Below are positions 1 to 11,382 of a DNA stretch of 64,000 nt, one piece after another. Location of the stretch: the NCBI GenBank assembly GCA_029891345.1, contig CM057002.1, positions 58,952,777 through 59,016,776 on the forward strand, written 5' to 3'. The position numbers and the translations under genes are program-made. The notes beneath the pieces were generated by a model, which saw nothing but the letters and a program-made list of their open reading frames with translations, made no database searches and had not been told where the DNA came from. The stretch is from Dryococelus australis. Its lineage: Eukaryota; Arthropoda; Insecta; Phasmatodea; Phasmatidae. The stretch's first letter is position 1; the number at the start of each line of letters is the position of its first letter.

Positions 1-27
1 TAAATGATATAATGTTAATTAACATTT

Positions 28-115
28 CTAACATGAAAGTGATCGATGATTCCATTATGCCACTTACAATTAGCGGCGAAAAGGGAGCTCAGATGATCAT
101 AGAAGACTCGCCAAG
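28..115 (+). pseudogene. 3' fragment of a GMC oxidoreductase gene (copy 1)
   Basis: This stretch matches the last codons of the intact GMC gene at 6221-7927, from the RVIDAS segment to the end, so it is the C-terminal tail of an upstream tandem copy whose body lies outside the window. Relative to the intact gene it lacks ten codons in frame, corresponding to [10 protein letters not shown]. That deletion removes the second catalytic His position of the family. The terminal TGG-TAA is also lost, so no stop falls at the expected place. A broken tail is therefore certain; whether the whole upstream copy is dead cannot be seen. The homology continues well past the stop into flanking DNA, which shows a segmental duplication and not a retrocopy. 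Confidence 0.85.
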
Positions 116-825
116 CTATAGAACTAACTGTCGAAAACCTTTACTTAAAACAACAGAACGCAATTTAACCAAATTAATGCACAGGTAAAAATTCATTTAA
201 TATGAGCATGTGCGCTGATGCTTGTTGGCTATAGATCAGCGCCCAGCAAAGATCAAGGATTCACGACACGATTGTGGTATATAAGGTAATGTTTCGACAA
301 TTTTTTTTTTTATGTTAAGTTTCACGCACAATTTACTTTTATTTTTATGTTCTGCCAAATTTTCCTTTGCTATCGAAGGTAATGTTACAATGTAGGAAAG
401 CTGTATAGTCTATTCCATGAACAAATGTAGTTTTGTGACAACCAATTTGCGGTAACATATAAACAAAACAAACAATGTCGCGTATACAGAAGCGTGCTTC
501 AGATAACTGCGTGAGCAAGTGGATAAGAAACTAGTTGGTAACCTTGACATCACAGCCGACCTCAGTCGACGTACAACAAACCACGAAGTAATACGCAGAC
601 GGAATAGAGATTCTATATGGTTATTCATGCATCGTGTTTGTGTGGTCACGAGGCAACACTTATTAGTGTAACTAACTTCAGGTTTTTCTGGAATTTTAAC
701 GTTTGAATACTCGAAATGAAATGTAATTTCTTCGTGGTGTGTGTTTTTTTGCTACATAATAAATCAATTTGTAACCCATTACAGCGACATTAGTGGCCGC
801 CATGTCAGTAACAACAAATTGACAC
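116..825 (+). repeat. Duplicated 3' flank of GMC copy 1
   Basis: About 700 bases downstream of the copy 1 stop region align with 7928-8644 downstream of the intact gene, including the shared stretch around CACAGCCGACCTCAGTCGAC (about 551-570 here). Homology fades at about 825. It is noncoding: 3' UTR and spacer carried along with the tandem duplication. Confidence 0.85.
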
Positions 826-906
826 TTTAGAAGTTAATTACATTTTACGTTTTTTTTTATGGAGGCCAACAGATACAACCGAAGAGAGAAAATTCATAAT
901 TGTTTG

Positions 907-1316
907 TGGGCTATCCATGGTTTCTTCGGATTTTTAAAAACCAAACCTTTTAATAAACACCCTATGTATGACGTCTTTGGTTGTTTCCTAAATATGTCAT
1001 TTATCACAAACATTTTATACCTTCTTGTGTCAACATAAATCTACCTTATCTTTGTTTAAATTGAAACCTAACCTATGTTCTATCTTCAAATAAGATTTCA
1101 GTTACAAATAATATGAATAAACCAGAGAGAAAATTGGTGTGCTGGTAATGCCTAGTAAGAAATAGTTCTTATGCGAAAAGTGGCCACCAATTTGGAGCGT
1201 TGTCCCATTTCTGTAGTTTTCTACACTTAATTAAGCTTTGTTGGCATGAGGTGGAGGAATATCCAGGAAGCAGAACTTTAGTATGGCTTCAGAAGAGTTG
1301 GAAGTAATCATGAATT
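907..1316 (-). mobile_element. MITE, class C, copy 1 (about 400 bp)
   Basis: Matches copies at 33708-34105, 57090-57465 and the interrupted copy at 39329-41270. Shared blocks are the cactatgacgtc-type motif near 960-980, the segment CCTAGTAAGAAATAGTTCTT near 1150-1170, and the 3' block around TGAGGTGGAGGAATATCC near 1247. No coding capacity. The ends resemble GTCCATTCACGRTTACTTC, which is related to the termini of the GGCTGTTCACGG MITEs elsewhere in the window. Confidence 0.75.
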
Positions 1317-1317
1317 G

Positions 1318-1367
1318 ACTTTGTGAGCAAACGTTGTTCCAGAATGACGTATTTCTGACACACACAC

Positions 1368-1433
<66 letters not shown>

Positions 1434-1528
1434 CCCTCTCTCCTGCTGCAAATTTGTGCATGCTATTTCAGCGCAAGATATTATGCGAAATAAATAAATC
1501 AATATGGTGGAATAGTTGCTCACAAAGT
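1318..1528. repeat. (CT)n microsatellite bracketed by short inverted arms
   Basis: A long CT tract occupies about 1369-1440. It is flanked by ACTTTGTGAGCAA (1318-1330) and its inverse TTGCTCACAAAGT (1516-1528), so the segment could fold as a hairpin. The open frames over it encode only SL or RE dipeptide repeats and are not genes. Confidence 0.8.
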
Positions 1529-1779
1529 TGGCAAAACGTTTTGGTTAGCTAGGACTGCCCTTTGTTAGGTTCGTTATGTTGGCTTACAAAATTTTGTGGA
1601 CTCCAAGTGACGTAAGAGGAGGTCTTGAGCGCAGGTGAGGAAGATATGGATATGGGGGAAGAATGATTTCCACAGGCGAGTATCTGGGTGAGTCTCGCCG
1701 GTAATAGAACTCGGTTCGCCCTGGCGAGACGCATTATATATATCGCCAAGGTGTGTTTTACTTGCGTGCAACTGCCAAG

Positions 1780-2790
1780 AATTATTTAAATCATTTTCCT
1801 GCTAAGCGCCTAATTTAAGCACTCTTAACTTGAAACATATCAATGCAGAATGTTGTCAATAACTACTGAGTTTCTGCAGAGACACTACTAAAAGAGTAAA
1901 ATGAACTTGCGCAGGTAAGTTAACAAATCATCGTGTGACTTTGGCCATATGTTCTGAATACGCTGCTGGTGATAGCACGAAAAGCAGTTACTACTATGAT
2001 GTGTACTGAAACCAATATCTCGATAACTGGCAAGTGATGGTTTGTAGAGATTCTTCTATTTACTGCAACTGCACTAAAGTGTACATGGGCAATATAACCA
2101 GTTAAATAGGTATTGTTTTTGACATATAAATGCCACTTGTCAGATATTACATTTTCGGAAAAAGAGCATATGACATTTTTGCACTCAGGGTATCCACTTT
2201 CAGGAATAAAAATTTACAAGATGTTGACGAGTTAAAAATGATGAGATAGAAAAGCGACGCAGGAAGTGGGAACCACGCGAGAATGCTCTTCGTTCACTGG
2301 CAACGTCCGCCACATTACCCACTTGCAAAAGTCCGGGAAACTTTCTCGGATAGCAGCAGTGGTGGAATGCCGGCGTGGCCAGTGCCTTGTTTAAAAGTCA
2401 GACAATAATATGAAATTAATAATTAAAATGAACTCCATTTACTAATGGAACCTGAGTGCACCATTGTGATAGGGCCATTCGCTTAAAACGACCATCGAGG
2501 GAGAGCATGCGTACAAACACGGACATTTATGCCACATATTTCAAAAACTTTAATTCAAACCGATTTTTTGCTTGAGCTTCCCACAGTTATATCGCGCTGA
2601 AAACGAAGAAAATAAGCCAGATGAAATGTTTGGTACTCGATAGAACTGTCCCAGTTTGTTGTATGGCTTTATTAGACGTACTACTCAATAGCAACCACAA
2701 CGTGAAAGCAAGTTCAATTTAAAAGTGCCACAAAACTCCTTGAAAGAAACTGAATTATGCCACATATATTTAGAGAGTTATTGTTGATCA
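1780..2790. other. No gene; partial dispersed repeat F (copy 1)
   Basis: Nothing coding is recognised. About 1950-2110 aligns with the dispersed repeat F copies at 18790-19600 and 58000-58630, ending in the shared motif GGGCAATATAACCAG. It carries a single version of the 54-bp unit that is triplicated in the 58 kb copy. Confidence 0.5.
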
Positions 2791-2825
2791 AGTGATTTGT
2801 GAGTTATCTGAAGTGCTGCTACTCA

Positions 2826-3155
<330 letters not shown>

Positions 3156-3159
3156 TAAG

Positions 3160-4830
3160 CAAAAGGGGGAATAAGCAAAAAACTGCTAATTAATTATACA
3201 GCTATTTCGCTGCTATGCTCAATTTCGAAAGTTTTTGAAAAGATTGTACATAGACATCTATCCTTTCACCTTATGGAATTTATTTCCACTGCACAATATG
3301 GTTTTGTATCTAGATGATCCACTACAACAAATTTATTTAACTTTATTAGTAAAGTACGTCTTGATGTCATAGCAATGAATCAAAATGATGTTACGTATTT
3401 TGAATTTGCCAAAGCTATTGATACTCGTAAACACTCTCTCATTACACAAAAATTGTTCGTTAATGGTCTATATCCAACGTATTTTAACTGGTCTGCTAGT
3501 TATCTTAACGGAATAAATTCCAAGGTGACAATTGTGAAGACATTTTCAAATAGTTATCCTATACATTCTGGTGTTCTCCGAGCTGGTACCTTATCCCCAT
3601 TAAATTTTCGATATATTTCTCACTGGCATAACTTTTGCTATATCAAATTCAAACATTTTGCTTTGCGCTGATGATCTTAAAATATATATAAGTATTTTGA
3701 ATACACATGATCAATGGAAAATTCAAGAAGATTTTAACGTATTATACAAATGGTCTGTTGAAAATTCTATGGACCTTAATTATAAAAAAATACAGCGCAT
3801 TCCATTTACTAGAACAAGCCGGGTGCATACTTAAGAACTATTACGTTAATAATCATGCATTTAAACGTGTATCATTTGTGAGCGATTTAGGTGGTATTCT
3901 CGACGAGAAGCTGCACTTCAATCATCATACAGGAAGCCTTATACCCACACTGTCTCGACCTGTAGGTCTTACTACTTACAATACCAGATACTCTAACCAG
4001 AGCGACTCATTGTTATTACTGTACCCTAATTTTTAATACGATCTAAGTTAGAACATAGTTCTGTAGTGCGGAACTCCCTCACAGAGACTGATTTTAATCG
4101 TTTAGAAAATATTCAGATTAAAGTTTTCAAGATTATTCCTGACAGGTTTACGTAAATGTCATAAATTCTGACTACAAATGTATTTTATTATACTACAAAA
4201 CTCGCACCTTTAAACATAGACGCTCTGCTTTGGATGCCAATTTTTTTCCATACGAGTTTTTTCTTCTGTTTTTGAAAGTAGCGAAATTACAATTAATACA
4301 TGTCTGAGAGTTCCATTCTACATGAAAAGAAATCACGATATTTCACATCACAAATCTCTTCCAATATAGTAAAGCGATTTTAATCAGTACTAATCACTAT
4401 TGTCAAGATACAGATCCCTTTGTCAAATACGTTATATTAAGTATACATTATATGCTGATGTAACTTCATGATAATTAATGCATGATTGATTGTATTAACT
4501 CCGAATCATTCTAATTCCTTGTTTCATTTAGTGTGTTTCTACTGTTCTCTTTATTTGAATGTGCTCGATTGAGGGTGGCTGGGAGGCAAGCAAACTATAC
4601 CGGCCTCTCTCGCTCGGGGATAAAGGCAAAATAGTTAACAGCTAGTGTGTATTTCTTTTTTTTTTAATCTATCCAAAATTCTGTATTTATATAGTAATTC
4701 TGTGTTTGTATAGTAGTGTATATAATTTAGTTTCTGTATTTTTGTCAGTGCCAGCCTAGTTAGGGCCTTACGGTCTGTTTGGCTGACACTTAAAATTTCT
4801 GAAATAGATCAATAAAAATATATATATGTG
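3160..4830 (+). mobile_element. CR1/Jockey-like LINE fragment, reverse transcriptase remnant plus 3' tail
   Basis: In shifting frames the DNA encodes recognisable non-LTR reverse transcriptase. There is a block like NYxxISLLCSISKVFEKIV (about 3190-3260) and an AQYGF motif. An open frame at 3375-3671 contains a degenerate F..AKAIDT segment and SGVL.AGTLSP. A CADD box then reads in another frame near 3665 (the family catalytic YADD/FADD), and a terminal block resembles LEHSSVVRNSLTETDFNRLENIQ (about 4045-4115). Several stops and frameshifts separate these, so the element is dead, and it is truncated at its 5' end inside the microsatellite. The DNA to about 4830 looks like the 3' UTR, ending in AATAAAAATATATATATG. 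Subfamily assignment is tentative. Confidence 0.75.
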
Positions 4831-6162
4831 TGTGAATAATAAACCTCAAAATCCATTAGATATGTGTAAAAGAGAAGGGTTTTTTAAGTTATTCAATGGG
4901 TCGAGTGCGAGAGAAAGTTGCACAGGTAAAAGCAGTAAATAGAGAAAACCATTTAGATAATTTATATTATAATATATTACAATTTAGGTTACTCCATGCA
5001 TATTTACAGACTATTACGAATATTATTTTTAACATCAATCAAACTATTAAATTTTATTTAAATAAATTTAATATGCTTTGTATGAACACAGGCTGCGAAA
5101 GGGAATTAGCTAACACAGATTTTTTCCCATACTAATTCAAGTGTAAGTAATGAGCTGTTACAAACTAAATAACTAATCAATATGAACATTAGGTATTTAG
5201 TTATGTTTGGCACGAAACAAAATCTTTGGAATAAAATCCAATTATTTTATTATCCTCCAATGTTTCAGGAAGCATTTTAATAAATGGGATTCTATCACAA
5301 AGTTTGAACGAGAATAAATAATTACATTTAAAACCGGTAATATGACGCCAATTTGCTATATTACAGCAACATTAGGTATGCACGTGTTTATATTTCTCAA
5401 TATAGAATTACACAACGACCTAAGTCTTTAAGTAATGCTTGTGCAATACTGGTACAGAATATATAAAACACACATAGTCATCAGTTATTTCATGTAGGCC
5501 TTCGTGTTCACATTCAAATGCCCTGATTGCAAATATATGTTATACACATACATATACAAATAAATATGCATTTAAATTATACAGTACATAAATAAGCATT
5601 ATATAATATGCAATATATGACGAGTTTCTTCTAAGATGTTTACAGTTCCTCTAGAATAGAGCATTTTGAGGAGCTGAGCGACATCTTAAATCAGTCGAGA
5701 TGTTCATGGTCAATAATCATGATCTTAAAATTTCATTTACTGGAAGTTAGTTAATATCCATACCATAGTTTTAAGTGGTTGCTGATCTGTATTATTTTAG
5801 TACTTTTTGCATATCATTAAAAAATGTGCTTTATTAAACCTCATTAGAAAAATAACATATTCATTTCCACTTTCACGGCTTATTCTCCCTTAAACTCATC
5901 TATAATAGAGCGATTACTTAAAAAGCATTAAATATGGTTTGAGAACTATGTGTGTCGACATCAATACAAGATTACGATATTCAGTAACAGAAGCTTAAGT
6001 TCGAGTCATACAAATAACATTTCTTGAAGGCCTTTAGTGTTAAGTCATAGCTTATTTCAATGTTAAGAGCTTGTAATAACTAATACCTCTTTGTATTTAC
6101 CATTCCACTTTCGAAGTATTTAATTTTTACAAATCTTCTACCCAGCCACAGTATATTTTCAT
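4831..6162. other. AT-rich upstream region of the intact GMC gene
   Basis: No coding region or repeat is recognised. Any promoter and untranslated first exon of the GMC gene should lie here or further upstream. I could not identify a convincing TATA/Inr pair or donor site among many AT-rich candidates. Confidence 0.4.
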
Positions 6163-6174
6163 CTTCTGTTGCAG
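6163..6174 (+). other. Candidate splice acceptor upstream of the GMC start codon
   Basis: TATTTTCATCTTCTGTTGCAG ends at 6174: a pyrimidine-rich tract followed by CAG, 46 bases before the first usable ATG. It fits an intron in the 5' UTR of an otherwise intron-free coding region. The corresponding AG is lost in the 30 kb pseudogene copy, where the aligned text reads CTTCTGTCATACG. Confidence 0.45.
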
Positions 6175-6220
6175 ACATTACTTGAAGTTTTCTCTCAAAG
6201 GCCCCAACCCGAAATTCACG

Positions 6221-7927
6221 ATGATGACGATTCACTGTGTCTGGATTCTGGGAGTCGCCATCTCTTGCAGTGTGAGCCACATCTCCGCCAGACTCGTGGA
6301 GGACGCATATTACGACTTCGTAATCGTCGGGGCGGGGTCGGCAGGGAGTGTACTGGCCTACCGTCTCACGGAGATACACAACTGGAATGTCCTCCTAGTC
6401 GAGGCTGGGGAAGAACCGCCGGAATGGTCTCTCATCCCTGCTTATACGACATTTGGCCTACAACCAAGGGGAGGCATTGACTGGCAGTACAGAACCGTTC
6501 CCTCACCACACTATTGTGGTGGTGCTCCATGCATCTACCCCCGAGGGAAATGCCTTGGTGGGTCCAGTTCCACTAATGGTATGTTTTACATACGCGGGAG
6601 TAAAACAGATTACGACGAACTCGAAAGACTGGGTAACGAAGGTTGGGGATATGAAGATGTCCTTAAGTACTTCCTCAAATCAGAAAGAAATGGAGATGCA
6701 AATCTGGCATCGACGAGATATCATGGATCTGAAGGATTCCTCAGTGTCGACTACTTTGATTACAAAGATGTCAACACTATGGGCATCTTTCAAGCACTGA
6801 AAGAATTTGGGTTACCTGAAATTGATGTCAATGGAGCTCATATTCTTGGTGCAACGATTACTCAGATGACTACCGCTCGAGGCGAGAGACACAGCACAAA
6901 CTCTGCCTTCCTGAAACCAGCGAGGAATAGGTCAAATCTTCACATCAAAATCAACAGCCATGTAACCAGAATTCTAATGCGTAAAAAAAATAACGAAGCT
7001 TACGGAATAGAATATTTAAAGGATGGTGTAACACAGAGAGCTTTCGCAAGAAAGGAAGTTATCATCAGTGCTGGTACTATTGGAACACCTCAGATTCTTC
7101 AACTGTCAGGTATTGGTCCCAGGGAAGTGTTAGTACCGCTGGGAATTGATTTGATACATGACCTTCCTGTGGGATACAGTTTGCAGGACCATGTGTGTGC
7201 TTCAGTTGTCTACAGGTTAACACAGACTGCTCAGCTTCCAAATATCACGCAGATATATACTGACTTCCTAGATTACGTGAAAGATCATAAAGGGCCACTA
7301 ACAGCAACAGGAACACTTCAGGTAGCAGCATTCTTTCCATCAAATAATTCAAGAGATGATAATGAATATTCCGACCTTGAACTTCTGTTTTTCCCCTGGT
7401 TAGCTGAGGGAAGCATACCTTTAAGCTATTATGACAAAATAAGAGTGATTCCCGTTGTTTTAAAGCCACGGAGCAAGGGTTATGTTAAGGTGAATAGCAC
7501 TGATCCACTACAACCCCCGCTTATCCAACCCAACTTTCTACAGGATGAGGCTGATGTACAAGTATTGTTGCGAGGTATAGATTATTCTTTAAAAATTCTA
7601 CAAATGCCAGCGCTACAGAATCTTAAATTTCAACTAGATGCTGACGCAATACCAGGCTGCGGACACCTTGTCGTAGGTACAGAAAAATTCTGGCGATGTA
7701 TCATACGAGTCTCATCCACAACTTTATTTCATCCTGTGTCCACGTGCAAGATGGGTCCTCGGTCAGATCCATCATCTGTAGTCGACTCTCGCTTGCGAGT
7801 GCATAACATTGCTAGCCTGAGAGTGATCGATGCTTCCATCATGCCGTTTCTAATCAGTGGACATACTAATGCTCTTGCTATAATGATTGGTGAAAAGGGA
7901 GCAGACATGATCAAAGAAGACTGGTAA
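6221..7927 (+). CDS. GMC-family FAD oxidoreductase, glucose dehydrogenase-like
   Basis: An uninterrupted 568-codon gene. The start at 6221 (a second ATG at 6224 is equally possible) is chosen because a hydrophobic signal-like segment follows at residues 4-23 and the pseudogene copy at 30175 aligns with an ATG there; the upstream frame lacks another ATG. The FAD-binding motif GAGSAG is at residues 37-42, with the ribose-binding Glu at 61. The first GMC signature is near [12 protein letters not shown] (109-120), with Thr where an aliphatic residue is usual. The second signature is [17 protein letters not shown]. The catalytic pair is probably His504 (HPVSTCKMG) and His548 (GHTNAL). Several NxS/T sites suit a secreted protein. 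Insect members oxidise sugars, ecdysone or other alcohols with FAD; the substrate here is unknown. Length is close to the roughly 600-residue norm. It belongs to a tandem cluster with decayed copies on both sides. Confidence 0.95.
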   Translation: MMTIHCVWILGVAISCSVSHISARLVEDAYYDFVIVGAGSAGSVLAYRLTEIHNWNVLLVEAGEEPPEWSLIPAYTTFGLQPRGGIDWQYRTVPSPHYCGGAPCIYPRGKCLGGSSSTNGMFYIRGSKTDYDELERLGNEGWGYEDVLKYFLKSERNGDANLASTRYHGSEGFLSVDYFDYKDVNTMGIFQALKEFGLPEIDVNGAHILGATITQMTTARGERHSTNSAFLKPARNRSNLHIKINSHVTRILMRKKNNEAYGIEYLKDGVTQRAFARKEVIISAGTIGTPQILQLSGIGPREVLVPLGIDLIHDLPVGYSLQDHVCASVVYRLTQTAQLPNITQIYTDFLDYVKDHKGPLTATGTLQVAAFFPSNNSRDDNEYSDLELLFFPWLAEGSIPLSYYDKIRVIPVVLKPRSKGYVKVNSTDPLQPPLIQPNFLQDEADVQVLLRGIDYSLKILQMPALQNLKFQLDADAIPGCGHLVVGTEKFWRCIIRVSSTTLFHPVSTCKMGPRSDPSSVVDSRLRVHNIASLRVIDASIMPFLISGHTNALAIMIGEKGADMIKEDW

Positions 7928-8644
7928 AATTATATAAATATTACTCAAAAACCTTTACTTGAAAATATCTAATGCAATTTAACAAAATTAATGTACAGGT
8001 AAACATTAATTTAATACGGAAATGCACACCGATACTTGTTAGCTAGCTATAGACCAGCAAACAGCAAATAGCCAGGTTTCACGACAAGATTGCCTTATGC
8101 AGGGTGATTTTTGACAATTTTCTTTGAACGTTAAGGTTCAGGCACAAATTACACTTATGTCTATGTACTGTCAAATTTTCCTTTGTTATCAAAGGTAATA
8201 TTAAACTGTACGAAAGCTGTATAGTCTATTCCATGGACAAATGCAGGTTCGTGACAATCGGTTTGTGGTAACATGTAATAAACAAAACAAACGTCATGTA
8301 TATAAAAGCCTGCTTCATCTAATTGCGTGAGCAAGTATATACGAAACTGGAGTTAGCAATCTTGACAGCACAGCCGACCTCAGTCGACGTATAACGAACC
8401 ACAAAGTAATATGCAATTGGACAGGAGATCGTATATGATTATTCATGCATCCTGTTTATGTAGTCACGAAATAACACTTATCAGTGTAACTAACGTCAGT
8501 TTTTTTTTTTGAATTTTAACTTTTGAATACTCGAAATGAAATGCAATTTCTTCGTCGTGTGTGTGTTTGGTATTTTTGCTACATAATATGGCCATTTGTA
8601 ACATATGACAGCGACATTACAGGCCGACATGCAGTAACTACAAA
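7928..8644 (+). repeat. 3' flank of the GMC gene, shared with copy 1
   Basis: This flank aligns with 116-825 for its full length. A candidate polyadenylation signal AATAAA lies at 8277-8282; copy 1 has a related ATAAAC at the aligned place. No coding region is seen. Confidence 0.8.
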
Positions 8645-8774
8645 TGCATCGTGTGGGTGTTTCACTTAATCTAAGAAATAGAGGAATTTTTGTGCCGAGG
8701 GAATGAAGACATAAGCAAACGACAAAGTATGTGTTTGAAAATAATTAACGTGTTTTATATTAGATACTTCAGAT

Positions 8775-9105
8775 AACCTTCCCATGCGTGAATAAAAACA
8801 TTTGTGTGGTGTGGTTATAGTGAAATTGTTTGAGTTTAATGTAAAAAAATTAAGAAAACTTAACACAATTCCGGCCTATACTCGTCAAAAAGCCAAGTCG
8901 AAATACAGAAACCGTGTAAGGTTGGAAAAAGCATCTCAAAAGCAATCCAGTGACACCCATAAAATCCCATATGATCGAGCGAAGCGGTGCCGGGAACGTA
9001 AAATAAACATCAAGGCGCCCGAGCGCGTCAACGTAGACGTATTCACGCAAAACAAACGGCCGTGTCCCCAACACACAGCCACGCCCCATTTTTTTAATAA
9101 GAAAT
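8775..9105 (+). repeat. Dispersed repeat H, copy 1
   Basis: Aligns over about 300 bases with 24545-24845. Most of it has diverged by scattered substitutions, but a run of nearly 50 bases around GGCGCCCGAGCGCGTCAACG (about 9006-9053) is identical. Open frames on both strands are not conserved between the copies: a frameshift and a stop separate them. It is therefore annotated as a repeat, not a gene. No terminal inverted repeat was found. Confidence 0.7.
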
Positions 9106-10602
9106 GTTAGTATGATTTGCACTCAGTATGGCATCCTAGGTAAGCGACGGCTTCAATGTTTACTGAATAGTCGTTGAAGTTGCTGATTTACCGCTCTGAT
9201 TTATTTATACTTTCAGGAACATCGCAAAGCTGAGCCGTCCCTTAAGGTGGCACCTTAGTCTACCTCACTTAATAACAATACAGCCAACCACAACTCTGCG
9301 AGGAGCTAACACAGAAACAGCTACTCATGAAACAAACATTTCTTATAGTTGATTAATTCACACATCAATTTTGAAAAATACTTTTTTTTTTAAAAGAAGA
9401 ATGTATTACGACAATAATGCAATATATTATAAAGCTTCTTGGTTTAAGTATCCGCTCAGACTAAGCAAGCCAGAATAAATCAGAACAAAACATACAAAAC
9501 CCTTTATCTATATAATCGTGTTAAAATGCACCAACAAGAAATAATCTGGCTCACCAAAACGGTAAAACATCTTTCCTAAATACATCATTTCTGGATTTGA
9601 TTACTCAACTATATGTACTATATATAAGAGAAACATGTAAAACCAATATATATTATATATATACATATATATATAGTGACAACCATAGATAATAGTAAAA
9701 TGTATTTCTACAATCAACAAGATAATTAAAAATATTTCGGAACACAAAGCTCCTAAAATATCTTCTTTTTTTGTTTTCACTCTACCCTTTTTGACTCTAC
9801 AATACACTCAGTTAAGTTTTGACGAGCAAATAACTATGTTTTAAAAACCTTTCAAAAGTACTAATTCCGCATGGTTTTACATATCTTTAAGAGTGGCATT
9901 TAATTTATTTAAACAGAGGCATTTACATCTCTTAAATAACTATCGTAAATGTTTGCCACAAAATGTTAACAAAACGAATACACCAATTTCAGCTTTTCCA
10001 ACAGAATCCAGAGAGACTACAGCTCTCTGCATTACATGATAAGTATGCGACGCAGACATCACAAGCTTTGCAAAGCACGTATAAAATGGTACAGTAACCA
10101 CTAAATAAATTAAATTTCATTTCAGTATCTGCTCTTCTCATGTATGAAATGTTCAGCCTCGTATCCTTACAATTAACAAAGACAAGTACTTTAATTGAAT
10201 ACATGTAACAACCGTTGACGTCCTAAGGCAAAGTCCAAAGTGTTTTACACTTAATAAATCTCAAGACATTTCTAGAACATACAAACATGAGAAATATTTT
10301 GTAAATTAAAACATTTCAAATATTGCCGCACGTCATAGCGCCCATTATGCGATAACCTATTCAGACCCTTGCATGCAATCCAGCGGCATTTTAAGATTAT
10401 TTTAATTTGGGGCGAGATTTTGCGTAGGAACTGATCACCTAAAACGCTGAAAATACTTTGTACCAGTGCAGCCACAAAGGATTACCAAATGGAGGGAGAG
10501 TAGACTGCGCAGGAACGAGTGAAAACGCGACCAAGTTGGCGAAAACACGATGACCAGTGCATTCCTATCCACTACCTATAGCGACCATTATATAACACAA
10601 CT
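9106..10602. other. No recognisable gene or repeat
   Basis: AT-rich DNA with a TA-rich patch at about 9640-9680. Short open frames on the minus strand (9601-9807, 9989-10204, 10272-10475) show no family resemblance and are likely chance. Confidence 0.4.
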
Positions 10603-11382
10603 AGCTTTTGCCCGCTTTCATCGCGCGCGTGTTTATACGGATAAATAATGAAGTTTGGTGACACTAAGCCTCGTCGCGTTACATAATCGCTGTGCATCTA
10701 CATATATCTAGCTTTTTACCCGCCGCTTCGCTCCACTTCATATAGTTATATCCTCTGAGCCACTGCGGCCCCACTTGGTGGAATCGCTCTATCCACTGAG
10801 CCACAAAGACCCCGCTTAAAATCGCTCAACCCACTGAGTTTCTACGGTCTCACAATTGGGTTCTCTACCCACTGAGCTACTGTGGCCCCACTATTGGGTG
10901 CTCTAGCCCCTGACCAGCTGCAGCCCCACTATTGGGTTCTCTAGCCACTGGGCTACTGCGGTCCCACTATTGTGTTCACTACCCACTGAGATGCTGCGGC
11001 CCGACTTGATATATATATATATATATTATATATATTTCCACTGGGTCACCGCGGCCCCACTTGGAATAACGCTAGCCACTGGGCCACTAATGCTTTTTGG
11101 GAGGAAAGGTTTACAGACCATAGACGAAATAGAAAGGAGAAATGAAGATATTTTATTTTTTAACAATGCTTCTTTTATGCAGTAATCAATCCGAAGAAGA
11201 GCTTATTCTAAGGGATTTCCTGAAGGAAATGAGATAATTTTCACGGGATAAAAAGTAGCCTATGTCGGTCTCCGGTCCTCAAACTATATCTGTGCAAAAA
11301 ATCACGTCGATGCGTTGCTCCGTTTTGACGTGAAAGAAGGACAAACAAACAAACACACTTTCGCATTTATATAGTAGTAAGG
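10603..11382 (+). mobile_element. RTE/BovB-like non-LTR 3'-end fragment, interrupted by a tandem array
   Basis: The head TAGCTTTTGCCCGC (10603, with a second partial copy at about 10708) and the tail around GGATAAAAAGTAGCCTATGT (about 11248-11267), followed by CGTGAAAGAAGGACAAACAAACAAACA and ending in ATTTATATAGTAGTAAGGAT, form the well-known 3' terminal text of arthropod RTE-type retrotransposons and their SINE derivatives. The middle has been replaced or expanded by the 38-bp array at 10751-11090. No coding portion remains. Confidence 0.65.
10751..11090 (-). repeat. 38-bp tandem array built from a tRNA D-arm (A-box) sequence
   Basis: About nine diverged units, for example CCCACTGAGCTACTGTGGCC followed by CCACTATTGGGTGCTCTA. 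Read on the minus strand, each unit contains GTAGCTCAGTGGGTAGAG or a variant, the standard tRNA D-arm with the pol III A-box, preceded by an acceptor-like GGGGCC. No unit contains a T-arm/B-box, so none is a tRNA gene. One unit is interrupted by a TA microsatellite near 11010-11036. Confidence 0.75.

Noticed and set aside
1231..1552. Open frames with RE or SL dipeptide repeats on both strands
   Set aside because: They are translations of the CT microsatellite and exist in several frames at once.
6453..6800. Alternative frames overlapping the GMC gene
   Set aside because: Shadow frames of the intact coding region.
8802..9122. 102-codon plus-strand and 90-codon minus-strand frames
   Set aside because: Neither frame survives in the second copy of the same repeat at 24545-24845.
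10751..11090. CRISPR-like regular array
   Set aside because: Units are contiguous 38-bp tandem repeats without unique spacers, in a eukaryotic context.
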